64,000 bases of DNA from Pseudomonas sp. 30_B (GTDB lineage Bacteria; Pseudomonadota; Gammaproteobacteria; Pseudomonadales; Pseudomonadaceae), in the NCBI RefSeq assembly GCF_017491605.1, contig NZ_JAFGYY010000010.1, positions 124,001 through 188,000 on the forward strand, read 5' to 3'. The position numbers were made by a program, and so were the translations under genes. Position 1 is the first letter of the stretch; every line of letters starts with the position of its first letter. The notes under the pieces are model-generated. The model was given only the letters and a program-made list of their open reading frames with translations, did not search any database and was not told where the DNA came from. This document shows positions 47,687 through 57,919 of the stretch, one piece after another.

Positions 47687-49555
47687 TCAGTCCACTTCCA
47701 GCCGATTGCGCCCGCCCCGCTTGGCGCGGTACAGCGCCTGGTCGGCGCGCTCGAAGGCCACATCACCACGCTCGCCGGCTCGGAAGGCCGTCAAGCCGGC
47801 CGAGCAGGTGATCACCAGACGCTCGCCCTTGAAGTGGAACGGGCAGGCTTCCACCGCGCCACGCAGCAGGTCGAGCAGCCGCTGGCCGCCTTCCAGGGGC
47901 GTTGCGGGCAGCAGCACGACGAACTCCTCGCCGCCGAAGCGGGCGATGAAGTCGGTCTTGCGCAGGCGCTTGGAAAGCTCCGTGGCAATGATCTTCAGTA
48001 CCTTGTCGCCGGCCAGGTGGCCGAAGTCGTCGTTGATGCGCTTGAAGTGGTCCACATCCATGATCGCCAGCAGCAGATCGCCGCCGGAGCGCTCCCAGCG
48101 CGCCACTTCCTGCTCCAGGCGCTCGATCAGCGCGGCGCGGTTGGGCAGGCCGGTGAGCGCGTCGGTCATGGCCTTCTGGCGCTGGTCCTCGATGTTGGCC
48201 TTGAAGGTCTGGGCTTCGGCTTCCATGCTCGCCACCCGCGTCATCAGCGACTGGATACGCTCGCCCACTTCGCGCTCACGGGCTTCACGCTCCTCGCGGA
48301 ACTGGTCCATGGTCCCGACCAGCCCTTGCAGGCGGCTTTCCACATGGCGCTTGAGGCTCTCGAGGTCAGTGGCCTCCAGCACGCTGTCCTTCAGCCCGCT
48401 GACGTGCTCGCGCAGCGTGTCGTCCAGGCTGCGGGCGCTGGAGCTGGCGCCGGCGTGGTTGTCATGTACGGCCTGCAGTCCGTCGAGGAAGGCGCCCAGG
48501 CGCTCGTTGAGCTGGTGCAGGTAGCCTTCGAACTCGCGCTGCCCGCTGTCGTTGAGCGACAGCACCAGCGCCGCCAGGTCATCCAGCACCGGCACCAGTT
48601 CGTACCAGTTGAGGCTGCCGTGAATGCGCGTGCGCAGGGCATCGGCCTGGGGCTGATGGGTCATCGGCAGGTGCATTTCGTCCAGCAGGTGCAGCAGGCT
48701 GGCTTCGATATGCGGAGCGACTGCGCTGTAGCCCGGCTCCGGGCGCGCCGGCAGGGCGTAGGGGTCGGCTGCCTCGGCGGGTTCACCGAAAAGGCCGGGG
48801 GGCAATGGCAGGCTGTCGAGCAGGGCCGGAGCGGACGTTACGCCGGGAGATACGGCCGGCACTTCGGCAATCACCGGGCTGGTCGCCACATTGGCCTGTT
48901 CGGCAACGGGCTCGACCGGTGCAGGTGCCAGGGATTCGGCCTGGTGCGCCACTGCTTCGCCCAGCACCGTCGCCTCGGCCACGGCGACAGTCGCCGCCAG
49001 CGGCTCTTCCGGCGCATCGGCGGCCGCTTCACGACCACCGAACAGGCGTTGCAGCAGGCCGGGGCGCTGCTCGCCGCCAGCGCCGTAGAAGTGCTCCAGT
49101 ACCCGACGTTGCAAACCACTCAGCTCAGACAGCAGCGCCGGCAACTCGCGGGAGCTGCTGGCTCGCGCGGCGATGTCCCGGGCGAAGCTCTTCAGCGGCT
49201 TGCGCACCTCTCCCGGCAGCTCCAGCGCCAGCAGTTGCTGGGCGAGCTGGGAGAGTGCCGCGATGTTCTGTTCGATACGCTGCTGGCGGCGCTGTTCGGA
49301 GTCGAGCACCGCACGTTCCAGTTGCGGAATCAGGCGGGCAAGGCCGGCGTCCATCTCGTCGCGGCGCAGGACCTCGCGCAGCTCCTTCATGCAGGCGTCC
49401 ACCGCCTTGTCGCTGCCTTCGGCTGCGAGGCTGCTGCGCACCAGGCCGCGGCGCAGCAGGTCGACGCGGGCGTTCCAGCGCCGTTCGAGCTTTTCCTGCT
49501 GTTCGAGGTTATCGAGATACTTCTGTTTCCAGCGTGGCTCGGCTTCGCGACTCAT
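47687..49555 (-). CDS. dgcH: Diguanylate cyclase (DgcH-like)
   Basis: A 622-residue protein. A long N-terminal region without membrane segments (about residues 1-440) has helical repeats. A coiled-coil of about residues 385-470 leads to a C-terminal GGDEF domain (about residues 460-622). The active site reads RFGGEEF near residue 542. Five residues before it lies RKTD, an intact RxxD inhibitory site. So the protein should make c-di-GMP and be feedback-limited. Position and order match PA5487 (DgcH), next to the nuclease and dsbA genes. Confidence 0.92.
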   Translation of the reverse strand: MSREAEPRWKQKYLDNLEQQEKLERRWNARVDLLRRGLVRSSLAAEGSDKAVDACMKELREVLRRDEMDAGLARLIPQLERAVLDSEQRRQQRIEQNIAALSQLAQQLLALELPGEVRKPLKSFARDIAARASSSRELPALLSELSGLQRRVLEHFYGAGGEQRPGLLQRLFGGREAAADAPEEPLAATVAVAEATVLGEAVAHQAESLAPAPVEPVAEQANVATSPVIAEVPAVSPGVTSAPALLDSLPLPPGLFGEPAEAADPYALPARPEPGYSAVAPHIEASLLHLLDEMHLPMTHQPQADALRTRIHGSLNWYELVPVLDDLAALVLSLNDSGQREFEGYLHQLNERLGAFLDGLQAVHDNHAGASSSARSLDDTLREHVSGLKDSVLEATDLESLKRHVESRLQGLVGTMDQFREEREAREREVGERIQSLMTRVASMEAEAQTFKANIEDQRQKAMTDALTGLPNRAALIERLEQEVARWERSGGDLLLAIMDVDHFKRINDDFGHLAGDKVLKIIATELSKRLRKTDFIARFGGEEFVVLLPATPLEGGQRLLDLLRGAVEACPFHFKGERLVITCSAGLTAFRAGERGDVAFERADQALYRAKRGGRNRLEVD

Positions 49556-50424
49556 TCAGGGGCCTCGCCGCGCAACGCAAGCGACGAGGAGGTGCGCAAG
49601 GCATCCGGCAAACGGATTTCCACAGCCACCGGAAGGTGATCGGAAATCGGTTGCGGCAGGACGCTGACGCGCTCCAGCGCCAGCTCGGAACTGAGCAGGA
49701 TATGGTCCAGGCAGCGCTGCGGGCGCCAGCTGGGGAAGGTGGCTTCCACTTGCGGCGCGATCAGCCCGAGATCGCGCAGGGGCGAGCTTTCCAGCAGATC
49801 GGCGGCGTGGGTGTTCATGTCGCCCATCAGCACCTGGTGGCGGTAGCCCTGCAGCAGTTCGCGGATGTAGGCGAGCTGGCGGGTGCGGGTTCGCGCACCC
49901 AGGGCCAGGTGCATCATCACCACCGCGAGGGCATCCTCGCCTTCGCCGAAGCGCATGAGGATCGCACCGCGTCCGGGCGGGCCGGGCAGCGGATGGTCTT
50001 CCAGGGCGGTGGGCTGCAGGCGGCTGAGCAGGCCGTTGCTGTGCTGGGCGATACGCCCGAGATTGCGGTTGAGCTGCTGGTACCAGTAGGGGAAGGCACC
50101 GAGCTGGGCCAGGTGCTCGACCTGGTTGATGTTGCCGGAGCGGATGCTGCCGCCGTCGGCCTCCTGCAGTGCGACCACGTCGTAGTCGGCGAGCAGCTCG
50201 CCAATGCGCTGCAGGTTGCTGGCCCGCCCCGCGGTCGGCAGCAGGTGCTGCCAGCCGCGAGTCAGGTAATGCCGGTACCGCTCGGTGCTGATACCGACCT
50301 GGATATTGAAGCTGAGCAGGCGGAGCCGGCCGTCGTCGGGCAAGCCGGAGGCGCTCCCCTGGACGGGATTCACCTTCGGGACGCAGGCCCCTGCGACACG
50401 ATCGCGAGTCCGCCGGCGCAGCAT
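49552..50424 (-). CDS. Endonuclease/exonuclease/phosphatase family protein
   Basis: A 290-residue EEP-family hydrolase with the usual motifs: LLSFNIQVG near residue 37, VALQEADGG near 85 (metal-binding Glu), MGDMNTH near 198 and the final SDHLPV near 268 (catalytic His). The family includes nucleases and sphingomyelinases; the substrate is unknown. It overlaps the dgcH start by 4 bases and follows dsbA on the same strand. Confidence 0.88.
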   Translation of the reverse strand: MLRRRTRDRVAGACVPKVNPVQGSASGLPDDGRLRLLSFNIQVGISTERYRHYLTRGWQHLLPTAGRASNLQRIGELLADYDVVALQEADGGSIRSGNINQVEHLAQLGAFPYWYQQLNRNLGRIAQHSNGLLSRLQPTALEDHPLPGPPGRGAILMRFGEGEDALAVVMMHLALGARTRTRQLAYIRELLQGYRHQVLMGDMNTHAADLLESSPLRDLGLIAPQVEATFPSWRPQRCLDHILLSSELALERVSVLPQPISDHLPVAVEIRLPDALRTSSSLALRGEAPE

Positions 50425-50434
50425 CGCCAGCTCC

Positions 50435-51076
50435 TTACTGAGCGGCCTTGGCGGCGGCGCGTTCCTTGGCGATCAGCTGGTCAGCCAGCTCCAGCGCGGC
50501 GTCCGGGCTGCCGGCCGAACCGATGTCGAAGCGGTACTTGCCGTTGACGACCATGGTCGGTACGCCGCTGATCTGGTAGGCCATTGCCAGTTTCTTGGCC
50601 TTCTCGATCTGGCCCTTGATGGCGAAGGAGTTGTAGGTGCTGAGGAACTTGTCCTTGTCCAGGCCCTGCTCAGCCACGAAGGCGGCCATTTCTTCCGGGG
50701 TGGTCAGGCTCTTGGGGTTGTTGTGCAGCTTTTCGAAGATCGCATGGTGAACCTTCTGCTCCACGCCCATGGATTCCAGGGTCAGGTACAGCTGGCCGTG
50801 GATGTTCCACAGGCCGCCGAACATGGCGGGGATGCGCACGAAGTGCACATCGGCCGGCAGCTTCTCGATCCACGGATTGATGGTCGGCTCGAAGGCGTAG
50901 CAATGCGGGCAACCGTACCAGAACAACTCCACCACCTCGATCTTGCCCGGCTGGGACACAGGCACGGCCTGGCTCAGCTCGGTGTAGCTCTTGCCAGCTT
51001 CGAACTCGGTGGCATTCGCGTTGAGGGCGAACAGGCCGGCAAAGGCAAGCGCGGCGGTGAAAATCAGGTTACGCAT
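50435..51076 (-). CDS. dsbA: Thiol:disulfide interchange protein DsbA
   Basis: A 213-residue periplasmic oxidoreductase that forms disulfide bonds in exported proteins. A signal peptide covers about residues 1-22 (MRNLIFTAALAFAGLFALNA). The thioredoxin-fold active site reads FWYGCPHCYAFEP near residue 55 (CPHC). The cis-proline loop appears as ISGVPTMVVNGKY near residue 172. Length is normal. It is reoxidised by DsbB, which is not in this window. Order matches PA5489. Confidence 0.96.
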   Translation of the reverse strand: MRNLIFTAALAFAGLFALNANATEFEAGKSYTELSQAVPVSQPGKIEVVELFWYGCPHCYAFEPTINPWIEKLPADVHFVRIPAMFGGLWNIHGQLYLTLESMGVEQKVHHAIFEKLHNNPKSLTTPEEMAAFVAEQGLDKDKFLSTYNSFAIKGQIEKAKKLAMAYQISGVPTMVVNGKYRFDIGSAGSPDAALELADQLIAKERAAAKAAQ

Positions 51077-51185
51077 GGTTCACTCCTTGGCTGAGCGGAT
51101 CCGCCTCGCTCGGGCGCGGCGGGATGAAGCGGATTTGACCTGGGGCGCCAGGCACGGTTCCAGCATTGTAGTGGCGGCGGATGCG

Positions 51186-51214
51186 AAAAAGGGCGGCCGA
51201 AGCCACCCTTTTTT
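51186..51214 (-). terminator. Rho-independent terminator of cytochrome c4
   Basis: GGGTGGC and GCCGCCC (minus strand) form a seven-base stem with a TTCG tetraloop (one G-T pair), followed by five T. It lies 31 bases past the c4 stop. It has T-runs on both strands. Confidence 0.88.
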
Positions 51215-51244
51215 CATCCCGGCGATTTCCGCCCGGCGCGCCGC

Positions 51245-51850
51245 TTAGTGCAGGCCTTCGATGTAGCTGGAGATCGCGGCGATGTCCTTGTTGGACAGCT
51301 TGGCGGCGATGCTGCGCATGATCATGGCGTCGCCGTCGTTGGTGCGCTCGCCTTCGCGGAAGGCGGTCAGCTGCTTGGCGGTGTAGGCCGAGTGCTGGCC
51401 ACCCAGGTGCGGGAAGCCGGCAGCGGCGTTGCCCAGGCCGCTGGGGTTGTGGCAACCGGTGCAGGCCGGCATGCCTTCGGACAGCTTGCCGCCACGGAAC
51501 AGGGCTTCGCCCTGGGCGACAAGTTTCGGATCGGCCATGCCGATGCTGGTGTTCTGGCTGGAGAAGTAGGCAGCGATGTCGGCCATGTCCTGATCGCTGA
51601 CGTTGGTCAGAATGCCGGTCATTTCCAGCACGGTGCGGCGACCTTCCTTGATGTCGTGCATCTGCTTGAGCAGGTAACGCTCACCCTGGCCGGCCAGTTT
51701 CGGGAAGTTCGGCGCCATGCTGTTGCCATCGGCGCCATGGCAGGCGCCGCACACAGCAGCTTTCGCCTGACCGGCCTTGGCATCGCCAGCGGCGTGCGCA
51801 ACGCCGGTAAGGCCCAGGGTCAACAGCAGACTCACGATCAATTTGTTCAT
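51245..51850 (-). CDS. cc4: Cytochrome c4 (di-heme)
   Basis: A 201-residue exported protein. A signal peptide covers residues 1-20 (MNKLIVSLLLTLGLTGVAHA). Two class I heme-binding motifs, CGACH near residue 35 and CTGCH near residue 132, mark the two domains. It passes electrons toward terminal oxidases in the periplasm. The mono-heme cytochrome gene lies 47 bases upstream on the same strand, so the two may be expressed together. Order matches PA5490. Confidence 0.95.
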   Translation of the reverse strand: MNKLIVSLLLTLGLTGVAHAAGDAKAGQAKAAVCGACHGADGNSMAPNFPKLAGQGERYLLKQMHDIKEGRRTVLEMTGILTNVSDQDMADIAAYFSSQNTSIGMADPKLVAQGEALFRGGKLSEGMPACTGCHNPSGLGNAAAGFPHLGGQHSAYTAKQLTAFREGERTNDGDAMIMRSIAAKLSNKDIAAISSYIEGLH

Positions 51851-51897
51851 CAGCTAATCCAATAACGGCTAAGGGTGAAAGAGTAGGGCTTCCGGGA

Positions 51898-52188
51898 TTA
51901 CTTGGACATCCACTGGATGATGGCCTGGTAATCCTCGGCGCTGCAGTCGGTGCACAGGCCGCGAGGAGGCATCGCGTTGAAACCGTTGGTCACATGTTGC
52001 ACCAGCGTGTCCATGCCCTTTTCCAGGCGCGGCTTCCACGCTGCGGCGTCGCCCTTCTTCGGCGCCATCGGCAACTGGCCACTGTGGCAGGCGCCACAGG
52101 CTCGGTTGAACACGGCTTCCGGATCCTGAGCGGCCTGAGCGCTGGTGGCCAGCGCGGCAACGATGGCTGCGAACAGCAGTTTCTTCAT
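51898..52188 (-). CDS. Cytochrome c5-type mono-heme protein
   Basis: A 96-residue exported cytochrome. A signal peptide covers residues 1-19 (MKKLLFAAIVAALATSAQA). The heme motif CGACHS is near residue 32, a likely Met ligand lies in NAMPPRGLC near residue 73, and CTDC near 80 gives the disulfide loop typical of c5. The ATG at 52188 is chosen because the signal peptide begins there and GAGGAT stands 6 bases before it. Order matches PA5491. Confidence 0.92.
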   Translation of the reverse strand: MKKLLFAAIVAALATSAQAAQDPEAVFNRACGACHSGQLPMAPKKGDAAAWKPRLEKGMDTLVQHVTNGFNAMPPRGLCTDCSAEDYQAIIQWMSK

Positions 52189-52369
52189 GATTATCCTCAT
52201 CGTCTGGGAACGTCCGCGTTCTGATGCGCGGGCTAATGGGGTCCCCGTGGCGCCCGACCCTGGGGGATAAAGCGCACACAAAATCCGCGGCATTATATAC
52301 TTCCAATGCCGAAACGGAAACGAGCCCGCTCCCCGCGACACCTGGTCGCACCCCTCTGCGAAGATGCCA

Positions 52370-53032
52370 ATGTCCTCGATGAACCCTGCGAAAAACCCGA
52401 TTCTCGGCCTGTGCCAACAGGCCACTTTCCTCATCAGCGCCGCCAAGGTGAACCAATGCCCGGAAGACACCGGCCTGGAAGTCGCCTTCGCCGGCCGCTC
52501 CAACGCAGGCAAGTCCAGCGCGCTGAACGCCCTGACCCATGCGAACCTGGCGCGCACCTCCAAAACCCCGGGCCGCACCCAGCTGCTGAACTTCTTCCGC
52601 CTGGATGACGAACGCCGCCTGGTCGACCTGCCCGGCTACGGCTACGCCAAGGTGCCGATCCCGCTGAAGCTGCACTGGCAGCAGCACCTGGAGGCCTACC
52701 TGAGCAGCCGCAACGCCCTCGCCGGCGTGGTGCTGCTGATGGATATCCGCCACCCGCTGACCGATTTCGACCGCCTGATGCTGGACTGGGCCCAGGCCAG
52801 CCGGCTGCCGATCCACGTGCTGCTGACCAAGGCCGACAAGCTCGCCTTCGGCGCGGCGAAGAACGCGCTGCTCAAGGTGCGCAAGGAAATCCAGCAGGGC
52901 TGGGGCGATGTCGCCACCCTGCAGCTGTTCTCCGCGCCCAAGCGCCAGGGCGTGGAAGAGGCACAGATGGTCCTGGCCGGCTGGCTGGGGCTGCTGGATG
53001 ACGAGGAAGAGGAGGCCGGCGAGGAAGCCTGA
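52370..53032 (+). CDS. engB: Ribosome biogenesis GTP-binding protein EngB/YsxC
   Basis: A 220-residue GTPase needed for assembly of the large ribosomal subunit. G1 GRSNAGKSS near residue 40, the threonine-containing TSKTPGRTQ switch, G3 DLPGYGYAK near 85 and G4 LTKADK near 150 are all present; the C-terminal tail is acidic. The ATG at 52370 is 6 bases after GCGAAG; ATG at 52364 and 52379 are alternatives. It converges with polA, and the sRNA gene ersA lies between them, as spf does between polA and engB in E. coli. Confidence 0.92.
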   Translation: MSSMNPAKNPILGLCQQATFLISAAKVNQCPEDTGLEVAFAGRSNAGKSSALNALTHANLARTSKTPGRTQLLNFFRLDDERRLVDLPGYGYAKVPIPLKLHWQQHLEAYLSSRNALAGVVLLMDIRHPLTDFDRLMLDWAQASRLPIHVLLTKADKLAFGAAKNALLKVRKEIQQGWGDVATLQLFSAPKRQGVEEAQMVLAGWLGLLDDEEEEAGEEA

Positions 53033-53047
53033 GGGCAAATCGCAGGC

Positions 53048-53178
53048 AAAAAAAACCCCGAGCTTCGTATGGGGAGGGGGAAGTTCGGGGTTTAAGTCCG
53101 GACCGCTAGGGCGGGGTCCAGTAATCTGCCAACACTAAACACTGCAAAGGAGCATCGAAGGGCTTCACCAGCCATTCA
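53048..53178 (-). ncRNA. ersA: Envelope-stress sRNA ErsA
   Basis: A predicted transcript of about 131 bases on the minus strand, between engB and polA, the known position of ErsA in P. aeruginosa and of Spot 42 in E. coli. A sigma-22 (AlgU) promoter precedes it. The 3' end is a hairpin CCCCGA / TCGGGG with a C-rich loop (CTTCCCCCTCCCC) and eight T. ErsA is known to repress algC and other mRNAs through such C-rich unpaired bases. Start is placed six bases after the -10 element and end at the T-run; both may be off by a few bases. Confidence 0.88.
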
Positions 53179-53183
53179 CGTGT

Positions 53184-53211
53184 TCTGACTGGGGCCTTTG
53201 CGGGAAAGTTC
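53184..53211 (-). promoter_or_regulatory. AlgU (sigma-22) promoter of ersA
   Basis: On the minus strand GAACTT (53211-53206) is followed by 17 bases and TCAGA (53188-53184). The consensus is GAACTT-N16/17-TCTGA. This fits the known AlgU control of ErsA. Confidence 0.85.
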
Positions 53212-53301
53212 AGCAGGCCACGAAAATATTTTCCGCAAGCCCCTGAACTACCGCTCATCGGCCGAGTGAGAGGCCCGCCACCCGGGCCTCTCGACCGTTC
53301 G

Positions 53302-56043
53302 TCAGTGTGCCTCGTCCCAGTTCGCCCCCACGCCGGCCTCGACCACCAGCGGCACGTCCAGCTCCGCCGCGCCGCTCATCAGCGGGCGGATGGTGTCGCT
53401 GACCTGCTGTACCAGGTCCTCGCGCACCTCCAGCACCAGTTCGTCGTGCACCTGGAGAATCACGCGGGCGTCGATCCCGCTGTCCTGCAGCCAGTTATCC
53501 ACAGCCACCATGGCGCGTTTCATGATGTCCGCGGCGGTTCCCTGCATGGGCGCGTTGATCGCGGTGCGTTCGGCGGCCTTGCGCATGGCGGCGTTCTTCG
53601 AGGCGATTTCCGGCAGGTACAGGCGGCGGCCGAACAGCGTCTCGACGAAGCCCTGCTCGGCGGCCTGGGCGCGGGTGCGCTCCATGTAGGCGAGCACGCC
53701 GGGATAGCGGGCGAAATAGCGGTCGATGTAGGCCTGGGCCTCCTTGCGCTCGACGCCGATCTGCTTGGCCAGGCCGAAGGCGCTCATGCCGTAGATCAGG
53801 CCGAAGTTGATCGCCTTGGCGCTGCGGCGCTGGTCGGAGGTGACCTCATCCAGCGGCACGCCGAAGACTTCGGCGGCGGTGGCGCGGTGCACGTCGCGGT
53901 CGTGGCGGAAGGCGTCCAGCAGGCCTTCGTCCTTGGCCAGGTGGGCCATGATGCGCAGTTCGATCTGCGAGTAGTCCGCCGCCAGCAGATTGTAGCCCTT
54001 GGGCGCGACGAAGGCCTGGCGGATACGCCGGCCCTCGGCGGTGCGGATCGGGATGTTCTGCAGGTTCGGGTCGCTGGAGGACAGCCGGCCGGTCGCCGCC
54101 ACCGCCTGATGGTAGCTGGTGTGGATACGTCCGGTACGCGGGTTGATCTGCTCCGGCAGCTTGTCGGTGTAGGTGCTCTTGAGCTTGCTCAGGGAGCGGT
54201 ACTGCATGATCACCTTGGGCAGCTCGTAGTCCTGCTCGGCTAGGTCGGCGAGGACATTCTCGGCGGTGGACGGCTGGCCGGTGGCGGTCTTGGCCAGCAC
54301 CGGCAGGCCGAGCTTTTCATAAAGGATGGCGCCCAGCTGCTTGGGCGAGCCGAGGTTGAACTCCTGCCCGGCCAGGTCATAGGCCTTGCGTTCCAGCTCG
54401 ACCATCTTCTCGCCCAGTTCGACGCTCTGCCTGCCCAGCAGGTTGGCGTCGACCAGCGCGCCGTTGCGCTCGATGCGCGCCAGCACCGGCACCAGCGGCA
54501 TCTCGATCTCGGTCAGGACCTTCTCCAGCGACGGGATGGCCTGCAGCCTGGCCCACAGGGTCTGGTGCAGGCGCAGGGTCACGTCGGCATCCTCGGCCGC
54601 GTAGGGGCCGGCCTGCTCGATGGCGATCTGGTCGAAGGTCAGCTGCTTGGCGCCCTTGCCGGCGATGTCCTCGAAGCGGATGGTGCTGTGGCCCAGGTAC
54701 TTGAGCGCCAGGCTGTCCATGTCGTGGCGGGTCGCGGTGGAGTCCAGCACGTAGGATTCGAGCATGGTGTCGTAGGCGATGCCCTGCACGGCGATGGGCG
54801 TCGAGGCGTTGGCCAGGACGTTCATGTCGTACTTGGCGTGCTGGCCGACCTTGCGCTTCTTCGGGTCTTCCAGCAGCGGCTTGAGCGCGCGGAGCACGGC
54901 GTCGCGGTCCAGCTGCGCCGGCACGCCCATATAACTGTGGGCCAGCGGCACGTAGGCGGCCTCGCCTTCCTTGACCGCGAAGGACACGCCCACCACCTGC
55001 GCCTGCTGCGGGTCGATGCTGGTGGTCTCGGTGTCGAAGGCGATCAGGTCGGCGGCTTCCAGCTTCTTCAGCCAGGCGTCGAACTCGGCCTGCTCCAGCA
55101 CGGTGTCGTACTGGGCGGTGGCCTGGATCGACACGGCCTCGGCGTCGCCGCCGCCCTCGTCCTTGGCCTCGCGCAGCAGGTCGTCCAGCCAGTTCTTGAA
55201 TTCCAGCTCGCGGTACAGGCCGATCAGCGCCTCGCGCTGCGGCTCGCCCGGATGCAGCGCATCGACTTCGACGTCCAGTTCGACGTCGGTCTTGATGGTC
55301 GCCAGCTCGTAGGAGAGGAACGCCATCTCGCGATGCTCTTCCAGCTTGGCCGGCAGGCTCTTGGCGCCGCGGATCGGCAGCTCGGGCACCTTGTCCAGGC
55401 TGGCGTAGAGCACATCCAGGCCGCCACCGACGCCGACCAGCAGGCCCAGCGCGGTTTTCTCGCCCACGCCGGGCACGCCCGGAATGTTGTCCACCTTGTC
55501 GCCCATCAGTGCGAGGTAATCGATGATCAGCTCAGGACCGACACCGAATTTCTCTTTTACGCCATCGGGGTCGAGCACGCTTCCGGTCATGGTGTTGACC
55601 AACGTAATGTGCCCATCGACCAACTGCGCCATGTCCTTGTCACCGGTGGAGATCACCACCGCCCGCCCCGCCGCGGCGCTGCGCCGGGCCAGGGTGCCGA
55701 TCACGTCGTCCGCCTCCACGCCTTCCACGCACAACAGCGGCAGGCCCAGCGCCCGCACACTGGCGTGCAGCGGCTCGACCTGCACGCGCAGCTCGTCCGG
55801 CATCGACGGGCGATTGGCCTTGTACTCGGCGAAGAGCGCGTCGCGGAAGGTCGGGCCCTTGGCGTCGAACACCACCGCGAAGGGGCTGTCGGGGTACTGC
55901 TTGCGCAGACTCTTGAGCATGTTCAGCACGCCCTTCACCGCGCCGGTCGGCATGCCGGTGGAGGTGGTCAGCGGCGGCAGGGCATGGAAGGCGCGATACA
56001 GGTAGGAAGAGCCGTCCACGAGGACGAGGGGTGCTTGGCTCAT
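53302..56043 (-). CDS. polA: DNA polymerase I
   Basis: A 913-residue polymerase for DNA repair and Okazaki fragment processing. Domains: N-terminal 5'-3' exonuclease ([16 protein letters not shown] to about residue 290), 3'-5' exonuclease ([10 protein letters not shown] near residue 335, with the metal ligands intact) and C-terminal polymerase with motif [15 protein letters not shown] near 688, motif [15 protein letters not shown] near 740 and motif [11 protein letters not shown] near 868. The ATG at 56043 gives the normal N-terminus; a longer open frame to 56094 is not needed. Confidence 0.97.
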   Translation of the reverse strand: MSQAPLVLVDGSSYLYRAFHALPPLTTSTGMPTGAVKGVLNMLKSLRKQYPDSPFAVVFDAKGPTFRDALFAEYKANRPSMPDELRVQVEPLHASVRALGLPLLCVEGVEADDVIGTLARRSAAAGRAVVISTGDKDMAQLVDGHITLVNTMTGSVLDPDGVKEKFGVGPELIIDYLALMGDKVDNIPGVPGVGEKTALGLLVGVGGGLDVLYASLDKVPELPIRGAKSLPAKLEEHREMAFLSYELATIKTDVELDVEVDALHPGEPQREALIGLYRELEFKNWLDDLLREAKDEGGGDAEAVSIQATAQYDTVLEQAEFDAWLKKLEAADLIAFDTETTSIDPQQAQVVGVSFAVKEGEAAYVPLAHSYMGVPAQLDRDAVLRALKPLLEDPKKRKVGQHAKYDMNVLANASTPIAVQGIAYDTMLESYVLDSTATRHDMDSLALKYLGHSTIRFEDIAGKGAKQLTFDQIAIEQAGPYAAEDADVTLRLHQTLWARLQAIPSLEKVLTEIEMPLVPVLARIERNGALVDANLLGRQSVELGEKMVELERKAYDLAGQEFNLGSPKQLGAILYEKLGLPVLAKTATGQPSTAENVLADLAEQDYELPKVIMQYRSLSKLKSTYTDKLPEQINPRTGRIHTSYHQAVAATGRLSSSDPNLQNIPIRTAEGRRIRQAFVAPKGYNLLAADYSQIELRIMAHLAKDEGLLDAFRHDRDVHRATAAEVFGVPLDEVTSDQRRSAKAINFGLIYGMSAFGLAKQIGVERKEAQAYIDRYFARYPGVLAYMERTRAQAAEQGFVETLFGRRLYLPEIASKNAAMRKAAERTAINAPMQGTAADIMKRAMVAVDNWLQDSGIDARVILQVHDELVLEVREDLVQQVSDTIRPLMSGAAELDVPLVVEAGVGANWDEAH

Positions 56044-56117
56044 GAGGGGAATCAACCTTTTCAGAAGGGCTCGGGCTAAACTGTCCGTAGCCAATTCGAC
56101 AAAGGGACAAGGTTATC

Positions 56118-56405
56118 ATGCGTACGTTGAACCGCCTGTTGCTCGCCGCTGTGCTGGGTCTTGGCGCGACTTCCGTCATGGCGGCGGACGATGCACCCTC
56201 GCCGGAACCGGATGTAACCATCCGCCAGGAGGGCGACAAGACCATCCAGGAATACCGTGTGAACGGTTTCCTCTACGCCATCAAGGTCACCCCCAAGCAC
56301 GGCAAGCCGTACTTCCTGGTGCGCCAGGACGGCAGCGACGGCAACTTCATCCGCTCGGACCAACCGGACAAGCTGATCCCGCAGTGGCAGATCTTCAGCT
56401 GGTAA
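56118..56405 (+). CDS. DUF2782 family exported protein
   Basis: A 95-residue protein. A signal peptide covers about residues 1-22 (MRTLNRLLLAAVLGLGATSV). The mature part has DVTIRQEGDKTIQEYRVNG and YAIKVTPKHGKPYFLV, the DUF2782 signature. Function is unknown. It is divergent from polA and lies 34 bases before thrB in the same direction, the order of PA5494-PA5495. Confidence 0.9.
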   Translation: MRTLNRLLLAAVLGLGATSVMAADDAPSPEPDVTIRQEGDKTIQEYRVNGFLYAIKVTPKHGKPYFLVRQDGSDGNFIRSDQPDKLIPQWQIFSW

Positions 56406-56439
56406 ACCCATTCACCCACGACGCTCCAGAGGATTGAGC

Positions 56440-57390
56440 ATGTCGGTATTCACACCTCTGGAACGTCCCGTTCTTGAAGAGTTCCTCGCCCCCTATGGCC
56501 TCGGCCGCCTGCATGATTTCCGTGGCATTGCCGAGGGTTCGGAAAACAGCAACTTCTTCGTCAGCATGGAGCAGGGCGAGTTCGTCCTGACCCTGGTCGA
56601 ACGCGGTCCGGTGCAGGAAATGCCGTTCTTCATCGAGCTGCTCGACGTGCTGCACGACGCCGACCTGCCGGTGCCCTATGCGCTGCGCACGAAGGATGGC
56701 GAGGCGCTGCGCCAGCTCGAAGGCAAGCCGGCGCTGCTGCAGCCGCGCCTGCCGGGCCGGCATGAACGCACACCGAACAACCACCATTGCCAGGAAGTCG
56801 GCAACCTGCTGGCCCGCCTGCACCTGGCAACCCGCGGACGCATCATCGAGCGTCCGAGCGATCGCGGCCTGAGCTGGATGCTGCATGAAGGCCAGGCCTT
56901 CCAGTCGCACCTTTCCGGCACTGCCGCCACGCTGCTGGCCGACGCCCTGGAAGAAATCGCCCGCCTGCTCGCCGAGCAGCCGGCGCTGCCGCGCGCCAAC
57001 CTGCACGCCGACCTGTTCCGCGACAATGTGCTGTTCGACGGCCCGCACCTGGCCGGGCTGATCGACTTCTACAACGCCTGCTCGGGCTGGATGCTCTATG
57101 ACCTGGCGATCACCGTGAACGACTGGTGCTCCACCGAAGACGGCGCCCTCGACGGCCCGCGCGCCCGCGCGCTGCTGGCGGCCTATGCGGCCAAGCGGCC
57201 GTTCACCGCGCTGGAAGCCGAGCTGTGGCCGGAGATGCTGCGGGTGGCCTGCGTGCGTTTCTGGCTGTCGCGGCTGATCGCAGCCGAAGCCTTTGCCGGC
57301 CAGGATGTGCTGATCCATGACCCGAGCGAGTTCGAGCGGCGCCTGGCGAAGCGGCAGAAGGTGGAGATTCATTTGCCGTTTGCGCTGTAA
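56440..57390 (+). CDS. thrB: Homoserine kinase (ThrB, aminoglycoside-phosphotransferase-like)
   Basis: A 316-residue kinase that phosphorylates homoserine in threonine synthesis. It belongs to the choline-kinase/APH fold used by Pseudomonas and not the GHMP fold of E. coli ThrB. The catalytic loop NLHADLFRDNVLFDG lies near residue 190 and the metal-binding GLIDFYNACSG near 208. The ATG at 56440 is preferred; an in-frame TTG at 56434 is less likely. GAGGATTG precedes it. Confidence 0.94.
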   Translation: MSVFTPLERPVLEEFLAPYGLGRLHDFRGIAEGSENSNFFVSMEQGEFVLTLVERGPVQEMPFFIELLDVLHDADLPVPYALRTKDGEALRQLEGKPALLQPRLPGRHERTPNNHHCQEVGNLLARLHLATRGRIIERPSDRGLSWMLHEGQAFQSHLSGTAATLLADALEEIARLLAEQPALPRANLHADLFRDNVLFDGPHLAGLIDFYNACSGWMLYDLAITVNDWCSTEDGALDGPRARALLAAYAAKRPFTALEAELWPEMLRVACVRFWLSRLIAAEAFAGQDVLIHDPSEFERRLAKRQKVEIHLPFAL

Positions 57391-57403
57391 GCGGCAGATC
57401 TTC

Positions 57404-57476
57404 GTAGGAGCGGACTCCGTCCGCGATAGCCATGGCACCGGCCTGCCGACCGGATCGCGGATAAATCCGCTCCTAC
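57404..57476. repeat. REP pair bounded by GTAGGAGCGGAC / ATCCGCTCCTAC
   Basis: Inverted ends differ at one position; CCGCGAT and ATCGCGG pair inside. It follows the thrB stop by 13 bases. Same family as 11204-11274. Confidence 0.8.
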
Positions 57477-57492
57477 GAGAGCTCTGCACACC

Positions 57493-57586
57493 GTAGGGCG
57501 TACAACCGTTCGCGGTTGTACGCCGACATTCCGCGCCCCACGCTAATTCCAGGATCCAGTTTGGATCTCCTGGGCATATGCCCTAC
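57493..57586. repeat. Composite repeat, outer arms GTAGGGC / GCCCTAC
   Basis: The left half is the hairpin GGCGTACAACCG-TTCG-CGGTTGTACGCC. The right half (57548-57586) carries a degenerate hairpin with GGATCC/GGATCT and ends in GCCCTAC. Related to 47633-47668 and 61264-61391. Confidence 0.72.
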
Positions 57587-57601
57587 GCACGGAGGCTTGA
57601 A

Positions 57602-57919
57602 TCAGCCAGCCTCGTGACAACGAACGATCTCTTTGCCCAACGTAGCGCCCCGGTTCAACAGCGTATCCAATCGCTCGTTAACGTTTCGGATTTCGTCAGC
57701 AGAAATCCGATGCCCGTTCTCCGGATGAATGATTAGGTCGTTGATACTTCCCATGCCACCGAATGCATTTAGAAAATGCTCTACGCCGTAGAAATCTCGC
57801 TCTCGCAGACGACAAGCATCTCTCTCCAGCCAATGAGCCCAGTGCATCTCACCAGCCGCATGGAGTAAGGCGACAAGCTCATCGAGAATATTCAGCAGCT
57901 CTGTCGTTTTGGGACCCAT
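57602..57919 (-). CDS. Small cytoplasmic protein (DUF6966-like), orphan
   Basis: A 105-residue soluble protein. HWAHWLERD near residue 26 and FLNAFGGMGSINDLIIHPENG near residues 48-68 recall a small family (DUF6966) that I associate with immunity-like proteins, though that is uncertain. The codon use is clearly richer in A and T than that of its neighbours. No toxin gene is adjacent. GGAGC stands 9 bases before the ATG. It sits between repeats, between thrB and nrdJb, where P. aeruginosa has no gene as far as I remember, so it is probably acquired. The 57920-58152 stretch after it shows no gene. Confidence 0.65.
   Translation of the reverse strand: MGPKTTELLNILDELVALLHAAGEMHWAHWLERDACRLRERDFYGVEHFLNAFGGMGSINDLIIHPENGHRISADEIRNVNERLDTLLNRGATLGKEIVRCHEAG

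Noticed and set aside
47618..49639. A 673-codon plus-strand frame over dgcH
   Set aside because: Shadow of the diguanylate cyclase gene, whose GGEEF domain is clear on the other strand.
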